A stretch of 64,000 bases of DNA from assembly GCA_030141605.1 (NCBI GenBank), contig JAQGDQ010000140.1, positions 75,001-139,000 on the forward strand, read 5' to 3'. Shown piece by piece: positions 59,907 to 64,000 of the stretch. The stretch comes from Tubiluchus corallicola. Taxonomy: Eukaryota > Priapulida > Priapulimorpha > Priapulimorphida > Tubiluchidae. The notes beneath the pieces were generated by a model that did not search any database, was not told where the DNA came from, and worked only from the letters and a program-made list of their open reading frames with translations. The position numbers were made by a program, and so were the translations under genes. Every line of letters starts with the position of its first letter. Within the stretch, counting starts at the first letter, position 1.

Positions 59907-62900
59907 TGTGTGTGTGTATGTGTGTGTGCATGCGCGTGTGTGTAATTAAATACCTCCAAGGTGTCTGGAGCCAGAACAAACCCATAGCCAAGTGCTGCTT
60001 GTTCAATTTGTTCTCGAGTGTAAATGCCACGTTGCCTAAGAGAAAAAGAAATCACATTCATGCTAAAAAAAGGGAATCCGAATACTCCTTGCCTTGGGAT
60101 TGAAAGAAAGCACTGAATGATTAGTGAATGTCCAGATCTTAAACACAGGTTTGACATTTTATCTTTTTAATTACTGAGCTAACAAACTTTGCTGAGATTG
60201 CTGAGAAGTCATGACAGAAAAAGGATTTTCTCTATGCTAATCATAGAAGTATTTCCTGAGAATATAAAAAATATGTCACTATTACACGTTAAAGCACAAG
60301 TAAACACTCTTCACACATAAAGCTAAAAAATTCACTTTGAAATTTTATATTAGTTACATACTGTCTTATTTGACAGAGCTTCAATTAACAGTAACGCTGT
60401 ATAAAAAATTTATAAATGCAAATTGTAGCGATCACCGTTAGATTGCAACCATTTTAGCAGTAAGTTGACTGTGACAAGTTTAGACAACGAGTAAAGTTTG
60501 AAAAAGTAATCACAGCATTCGTAGCCCACACTTCACTAACTAAGCAAAAGTTTAAATTACTTTATATTGTGAATAATATTAATAATACGCTTTTTGGTGA
60601 ATAAGTAGTGCACACTGGTATCGCAATGCAGTGCTGTTTTACCAGGTACCGCGAATACCTTAATCAAGAATTTTCTTTTCCAATTACATAAGTTTTTCAA
60701 ACAGCTAAGCGCAATGCAAAGTAATATAACTTTGCATGGAAAGTTTTTTGAGACATACTTTAAAATTCCCTTTCCTTCCTCTTTAAGTAATTTAATCAAT
60801 GAATAAGCACACCTCACTTTAACAAGTAAAATGCAAGCTTAACTAGATTTTAAAATATATCTCCTGCCATTTAAAAATGATGAATACCAAATGCACAAAA
60901 ACCTAACTACTGTAGTTGCACCGACAAATCTCGAATCAATAGCTTAACTACCCACAGCAAAAATTCTTGTGCACTTAGATACTTACGTATTTCTGTGTTC
61001 TTCCGATTTCATATGATACTCCTGTGACTCCCGATCAGCAAAAGGGACACTGCAACAATGGTAAAAACTTGCAATTTGTACAACTACAAACACAATTTTA
61101 TTCTAGTCTTAAAAAATAAACTTTTTGAATGCTGAAGCTAACTTACAAAGCAAAAAAACAGCTGCTGTGGACAATGATTGGCGGATTGTTTTTTCCGTTA
61201 TGCGACTAGCATATTGCTTTGTCTTCAAAGGCCATAGCTTTTGGTGTTCGCTTGGGTGGCTTGGAATGGTTTAGACATCAATAAAAAACAAACATTCAAC
61301 AGTGCTACAAACTTAATAAGATTTCGTAAAACCCAGAAAAAAATCACGAGAATTCGTACAATAGTGCAAAATCACTATGCTTTTGTCAAGATACGAATGT
61401 CAAAGCAATGTTATAAAATAAGAAATTTAACAGAGTCAATGCAATAAGGAAAAAGCAACCAAAACTAGCTAATTTTATTAAAAAGCATGTTAAACCTAAT
61501 TAAAAACTTAAACCTCATTGAAAAGTTGTTGAATCTAATTTAAATGCTAGATTTTTTATTGCCAAAAGCTGTGAATATATGGAGTGTTGGATAATGAAAC
61601 AGATCAAAATCAAAATTACATAACTCATCCACTGTTAATCTAAAAAGGCAGCTCAAAGCATAATTAGAGCAACTAAATCAATAAACAATTATTTTGGCAG
61701 AAAAAGGCAAAATTAAGCAACATATAAGATACAATACGACACCAAGGCAAACATGTAAAGACACAAACGCGAACAAGTTTGTTCTGTTTACACGAGTAAC
61801 TGACAAAAGTACAAGACATAAGACAGGTTTTATAAAATGAACAAATAAAGCAGGTAAGGTTGATGAATCACACAGTTTCCGAAAAGCACCTAAATTACCT
61901 GTAATCAAACCTCAGCCTAAATGAACTACGATAATCACTTTAAATGATCCTAGATATGTGGTCGCTGAAGCAATATAGAGGAAACAGTGAAATGTCAAAA
62001 TTTGGATTTAATAACACTTCGACACAGGCCTGTGTTTAGCTAGATCAGCTTTGTTAGGCACTGTATGTTCATGTATTTATATAAGAGTGTACTTCACTTT
62101 CTTTTGTGACTTTCATGGTTTACTTAATACAGTGTTGTAACACCAGAAAAAATTCCCATTAAAAACAATGAGTCGAGAGACGAGTTTGACCAAGAGTTTT
62201 TATATAATCACAACAGCTTACTTACAGGCATTTATGACAAAATAAATTTGTTTCTATCAAGCCCTCTGGTCTGACGGTATATTGCACCACTGGCATACCA
62301 CTAGACATGTCTACGTTTATATCTCCAAACATGGTTGAGGCCATTTCGCCTGGCATGTTATACATGGGCACTGGCACCATCATTTCGTGATACATTGGTT
62401 GCATAGCCATTTGATCCATCTGTAATTGTGCGGATTCTAGGAAAACCTGCCTAGTGTCATGCTCTGGCATTAAACCAGGTGAGACAACATCTATCTCTTC
62501 CTCATCCCAAGAGATTGGGCTATTGTCTTTGTCGTCTATTAACCTGTCATTATCTTCTGGTTGCCACTATAAGACATGTTTGTGATTAATTACAAAGTTT
62601 GCAGTTAACAAAAATCAAACAGATTTGTGAAACATCAAATTCTTCCCCCATTTGTGTCATTTTGTGACAAGACATTTGACGAAAAACGTTATAACAATTA
62701 GTAATGATATTATATGCAGCCTGTACAGCACCTTTATAAAGTATGTTGCAATACCCACATCATAATTACTTTCACTATTTCATTTATGCATTGGAAGAAT
62801 AAAATTTATCTGTTACCTGCTCCCGTTCATTTCTTTCATTCTGTCCTCTTCTGAAATAGCATCCTCTACCTCCGTATTTTCCTCTGTTGCGACTTCTTCC

Positions 62901-63002
62901 ACCATACGTTCCTCTGCCACGACCTTTTCTTCGACCCCGCCAGTTATAATCTGATTTCCTCTGGAAATTTCTGTCTTTGCCTCTTCTAAAATCATCCGAC
63001 AT
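42443..63002 (-). CDS. Gene A: three U1-type zinc fingers, RGG and RS-like segments
   Basis: Fourteen coding exons, ATG to TGA: 63002-62817 (exon continues to 63034), 62566-62226, 61049-60987, 60035-59954, 58846-58782, 57965-56502, 54922-54853, 53961-53927, 52814-51680, 48924-48698, 47479-47417, 45475-45394, 43826-43768, 42536-42443. Lengths sum to 3966 nt, an exact multiple of three (1321 residues), and every junction is GT-AG in matching phase. Layout: RGG-rich N-terminus 1-62; finger 1 at 172-194; unrecognised motif 197-224; a long R/D/E/S/H-rich segment 246-733; finger 2 at 765-787; RS/RD-repeat segment about 983-1054; finger 3 at 1219-1241; second copy of the motif 1244-1271; acidic, aromatic C-terminus. 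Fingers are C-x2-C-x12-H-x5-H (U1/matrin/JAZ class). RGG and RS-like tracts are typical of nuclear RNA-binding proteins, so a role in RNA processing or dsRNA binding is inferred. I recognise no orthologue. Tandem paralogue of gene B. Confidence 0.85.
42766..43065 (+). repeat. Possible tRNA-derived SINE
   Basis: A-box-like TGGCCAAGCACTGCGG and B-box-like ATGTTGAATCCC lie about 35 bp apart at tRNA spacing (42786-42840). A GC-richer body (CCGGCCGCTTTCATGGGTC) follows. No tail or target duplication was identified, so this remains tentative. It sits downstream of exon 13 in a gene A intron. Confidence 0.4.
43514..43783. repeat. Direct duplication, 135 bp x 2, copying a splice donor
   Basis: Unit 1 (43514-43648) and unit 2 (43649-43783) differ at about two bases. 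Unit 2 covers the last 16 nt of gene A exon 13, its donor and 119 nt of intron. Unit 1 therefore carries a second copy of the exon end and the CGG|GTAAGT donor at 43633. Confidence 0.9.
43768..43826 (-). CDS. Gene A exon 13
   Basis: 59-nt exon, phase 0 in and 2 out, encoding a helical ITLEKNRQASLVMQLQHAI segment that leads into the terminal exon. Confidence 0.8.
43827..45393. other. Gene A intron 12
   Basis: AT-rich intron; near 43850-43960 a short imperfect repeat of CAAGTGGTCA-TGGTCA phrases. No other feature. Confidence 0.5.
45394..45475 (-). CDS. Gene A exon 12: unrecognised motif, copy 2
   Basis: 82-nt exon, phase 2 in and 0 out, encoding KHAIFTKEEIQESAR then RHGFVLEPSTLR. It has the same length and frame as exon 4. 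Confidence 0.85.
45476..47054. other. Gene A intron 11, right of exon 12
   Basis: AT-rich intron. A small triplicated phrase ATATAGGACATT occurs at 46585-46650. Nothing else recognised. Confidence 0.5.
47055..47405. repeat. Trinucleotide microsatellite, about 350 bp
   Basis: Uninterrupted TTA repeats (about 28-30) grade into CTA/CCA repeats and back. Read on the gene A strand it is TAG/TGG then TAA. The edge lies 11 nt inside the intron from the donor of exon 11 (47416). Confidence 0.97.
47417..47479 (-). CDS. Gene A exon 11: second half of zinc finger 3
   Basis: 63-nt exon, phase 2 to 2, LPFASAQECSVHMVSQEHIQ, supplying H-x5-H. Confidence 0.85.
47480..48697. other. Gene A intron 10
   Basis: AT-rich intron with nothing else recognised. 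Confidence 0.5.
48698..48924 (-). CDS. Gene A exon 10: linker and first half of zinc finger 3
   Basis: 227-nt exon, phase 0 in and 2 out. Lys/His/Glu-rich linker, then KETKFFCRKC at the donor. Acceptor TATTTTGAAG is acceptable. Confidence 0.8.
49175..49442. repeat. Direct duplication, 134 bp x 2
   Basis: Unit starting TGTTGACTGAGTCACTGC at 49175 repeats at 49309 with few changes. Intronic in gene A. Confidence 0.9.
49910..50589. mobile_element. MITE with TA target site, family 1 copy b
   Basis: Right end GCTAAGCGAGGACTTACTG followed by TA; left end CAGGAAGTCCTTGTTTAATG is partly decayed. The right half aligns with 40136-40600 (shared AGGTAGTTTCA-type and TTTTTG-TCTGGAA phrases). 680 bp, intronic in gene A. 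Confidence 0.8.
50592..51679. other. Gene A intron 9, nothing recognised
   Basis: AT-rich intron sequence between the MITE and exon 9. Confidence 0.5.
51680..52814 (-). CDS. Gene A exon 9: second half of zinc finger 2 and RS-like segment
   Basis: 1135-nt exon, phase 2 in and 0 out. It opens IKFASRKEILAHRTTPQH (12-residue spacer and H-x5-H), then a Thr/Pro/Ser/Val-rich stretch, a hydrophobic SVFVLPSDLVYVLLKKSGL, an RS-like domain of [RH]-D-x-S-K-S units (about residues 983-1054) and a Ser-rich end. Confidence 0.85.
53927..53961 (-). CDS. Gene A exon 8: first half of zinc finger 2
   Basis: 35-nt exon, acceptor TTTTATCCAG, donor GTAAGT, encoding VSFEDTFCSVC. It has the same length as gene B exon 3. 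Confidence 0.8.
54377..54794. mobile_element. MITE with TA target duplication, family 2
   Basis: 418-bp element with inverted ends CAGTAGGCGCCGCTTAATAG and, inverted, CAGTAGGTGCACTTAATAAA, flanked by TA. Subterminal TTAATTG/GGTTAATTGG motifs. Mariner/pogo-like. Intronic in gene A, 59 bp from exon 7. Confidence 0.85.
54853..54922 (-). CDS. Gene A exon 7
   Basis: 70-nt exon, phase 2 in and 0 out, TDVEKPKDTETDHITEAAQD, acidic. It immediately precedes the finger 2 exon pair. Confidence 0.8.
54923..56501. other. Gene A intron 6, nothing recognised
   Basis: AT-rich intron. Near 55050-55170 are repeated AAAGTCACAG and TAACCCTAA phrases; too few to be called telomeric. Confidence 0.5.
56502..57965 (-). 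CDS. Gene A exon 6: long charged low-complexity segment
   Basis: 1464-nt exon encoding about 488 residues (246-733), rich in R, D, E, S, H and Q. Early part: RSRHRSQEREQRSHPSQDR-type RS/RD sequence. Middle: RRPSFERDD, RRSIERPQDRNRD. End: Lys/Glu-rich (KKEISTKEESNKEEK). No globular domain. Such charged segments are common in nuclear RNA-processing proteins. Confidence 0.85.
57966..58781. other. Gene A intron 5, nothing recognised
   Basis: AT-rich intron sequence. Confidence 0.5.
58782..58846 (-). CDS. Gene A exon 5
   Basis: 65-nt exon, phase 0 in and 2 out, YIVRRNEEAAARTATGVDQI. Short helical linker between the first motif copy and the long charged exon. Confidence 0.75.
59125..59193 (-). 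repeat. tRNA-like relic, possible SINE head
   Basis: Minus strand carries GGGATCAAATCCAGA (B-box-like) and TAGATTAGCTTTGTAATTAGG (A-arm-like). It abuts the MITE at 59194. Degenerate and not a working tRNA. Confidence 0.35.
59194..59690. mobile_element. MITE with TA target duplication, family 3
   Basis: 497-bp element with near-perfect inverted ends CCGTATATACTCGCATATAA, flanked by TA (59192-59193, 59691-59692). GGGGGTCGGCTTATATGCG recurs inside near both ends. Recent-looking. Intronic in gene A, 264 bp from exon 4. Confidence 0.9.
59858..59942. repeat. TG/CA dinucleotide repeat next to a splice donor
   Basis: About 40 TG units with a few interruptions. On the gene A strand this is a CA repeat starting about 11 nt downstream of the exon 4 donor at 59953. 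Confidence 0.95.
59954..60035 (-). CDS. Gene A exon 4: unrecognised motif, copy 1
   Basis: 82-nt exon, phase 2 in and 0 out, QRGIYTREQIEQAAL then GYGFVLAPDTLE. Strong acceptor TTTTTCTCTTAG. Confidence 0.85.
60036..60986. other. Gene A intron 3, nothing recognised
   Basis: AT-rich intron sequence. Confidence 0.5.
60987..61049 (-). CDS. Gene A exon 3: second half of zinc finger 1
   Basis: 63-nt exon, phase 2 to 2, VPFADRESQEYHMKSEEHRN, supplying H-x5-H after CHKC of exon 2. Confidence 0.88.
61050..62225. other. Gene A intron 2, nothing recognised
   Basis: AT-rich intron sequence. Confidence 0.5.
62226..62566 (-). CDS. Gene A exon 2: linker and first half of zinc finger 1
   Basis: 341-nt exon, phase 0 in and 2 out. 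Acidic start (WQPEDNDRLIDDKDN), then a Met/Pro/Gln-rich segment (MAMQPMYHEMMVPVPMYNMP), then ETNLFCHKC at the donor. Confidence 0.85.
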
Positions 63003-63034
63003 GCTCTCAAGATGTATGTTGAGTATGTTTGTTG
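62817..63034 (-). CDS. Gene A exon 1 (coding from 63002), RGG-rich N-terminus
   Basis: The exon starts after acceptor TTTCTTTCACAG (63035). The ATG at 63002-63000 opens 62 residues, including WRGRRKGRGRGTYGGRSRNR and KYGGRGCYFRRG. RG/RGG tracts bind RNA and are arginine-methylation targets in known proteins. The frame is open upstream of the ATG within the exon, so a slightly longer start is possible, but this ATG is the first in the spliced exon. Confidence 0.82.
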
Positions 63035-63189
63035 CTGTGAAAGAAAATAAGTATGAAAATAACTTTAGGAACATGTCATTCACGCATTTTCCTTTATTTT
63101 TAGTCAGGTCATTGACATCAATAGGTTCAAACTAAAAACAAACAGTCATACTTGCTTATAAATTGTATTAATCAGATTAGTTGTTATTA

Positions 63190-63520
63190 CAAACCCAGCC
63201 ACTGGGGCAGCAATCCAGCTGAACTCCCGGTCCTAGGCCCAGGTAAATGGGGAGGGTAGTCAGGATAGGACTAGCAACCCACGTGCGTAAAATACCTCTT
63301 ATGCTCAAGAAACACATGTGAACCAAGACAGGGGTTCACCAGCTGACAGATAATATATCCACCAGGCAGACTGGTGAGAAAGTTGTTAATACTGAAGGGC
63401 ACGAAGTAGGCCACTAGCTCATGTAGGGCAGTTGCGCTAAATTTGCAGAAAACAAGTGCTACACATGGGAAGCCCAAGCAGCCCACCGGTGATTTCTCTC
63501 ACTCTTTTAACTTTACATCG
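63190..63520. repeat. GC-richer repeat-like block, unassigned
   Basis: The block with CCAGCCACTGGGGCAGC and TAAATGGGGAGGGTAGTCAG is clearly GC-richer than its surroundings and looks like an old transposon piece, possibly non-LTR. No second copy exists in the window to confirm this. Confidence 0.3.
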
Positions 63521-63621
63521 AGAAGAGGTAGTGAAACGAATCACCTGTCTGTGAAGCGAGACAAAATAAAAAGCGATATACTTTAACCAAATGTTGAAAT
63601 TGCCTAAAAAGCAGGCTCACC

Positions 63622-63690
63622 TCAAAAAATTAATCTCGAAGCCAAATTTAATACTGCTCATTGGACGAGATCAGAATAAGATTATTTTAT
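63622..63690 (-). promoter_or_regulatory. Possible 5'-UTR exon of gene A (right limit unknown)
   Basis: A good minus-strand donor (TTGAG|GTGAGC at 63621/63620) lies upstream of the acceptor at 63035, so a noncoding first exon could end here. The transcription start and right limit are not visible. Confidence 0.3.
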
Positions 63691-64000
63691 TTTACCAGAT
63701 GTATAATAAATTATTTAAAGTATATTAATATTTTCATTTATTATTATTAAATAAACAAGGACAACGGACGCTGCCACTAAGGTTAACTGGGCTCAATTCA
63801 TGACTTGTCTCAAGTTACCTACTTGGTCAGCCCATATATGGCGCGTCCTACTTGAGATAGCTCAAGTATGGCATTTGCCCAACTTCGGCTAGTATCCTAT
63901 TCCGCTCCGACAATTACTAACTAATTTCTACCAACCTCATCAGTGTCAGTGAGCTACTAATTCAGTCAATTACCGCCATATACATGTAGCCTTGAAGGAG

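Overview
The window is AT-rich DNA from a multicellular animal. GT-AG introns, short exons in long introns, a SINE with a 5S rRNA head, miniature inverted-repeat DNA transposons and many minisatellites all show this. There is no operon structure, Shine-Dalgarno site, phage or CRISPR array. The 5S-like sequence resembles non-bilaterian (sponge or cnidarian) 5S rRNA as I remember it, but the taxon cannot be fixed from sequence alone.

The main content is two minus-strand genes in tandem that look like paralogues. Gene A runs from 63002 down to 42443. Fourteen coding exons could be assembled by hand with consistent splice phases from ATG to stop, giving about 1321 residues. Gene B runs from 25684 down to 10107; twelve exons (about 866 residues) were found, its 5' end is unresolved and it must continue past 10107. 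Both encode U1/matrin/JAZ-type zinc fingers (C-x2-C-x12-H-x5-H), three in A and four in B, the last one only half present. Every finger is split by a phase-2 intron just after its second cysteine. Three fingers are followed by an exon encoding a 27-30 residue motif that I do not recognise, with core [YH]GF-x-L-x-P. RGG-rich, RS/RD/RH-rich and repeat-bearing disordered segments separate the fingers. The combination suggests RNA-binding nuclear proteins, but function is inferred.

Between A and B lies a separate minus-strand ORF (39175-39825) for a protein made of CCHC zinc knuckles, seven canonical and one degenerate. It is visibly more GC-rich than its surroundings.

Region by region: 1-4.6 kb holds minisatellites, a direct repeat and a tRNA-like relic. 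The stretch 4.6-8.7 kb has an 87-bp tandem repeat and short plus-strand coding-like pieces, perhaps an eroded gene. A 45-bp repeat lies at 9 kb. From 10.1 to 25.7 kb is gene B; its 8.9-kb intron carries a recent exact tandem duplication (2 x 2138 bp), each copy holding the same 5S-derived SINE with a 9-bp target duplication. From 25.7 to 39.2 kb no gene was recognised, only repeats. From 42.4 to 63.0 kb is gene A, with MITEs, a trinucleotide microsatellite and a CA repeat in its introns; the last two abut splice donors. From 63.0 to 64.0 kb is the upstream region of gene A with a possible 5'-UTR exon.

All exon calls were made by eye from splice motifs, frame and phase. No database search was possible.
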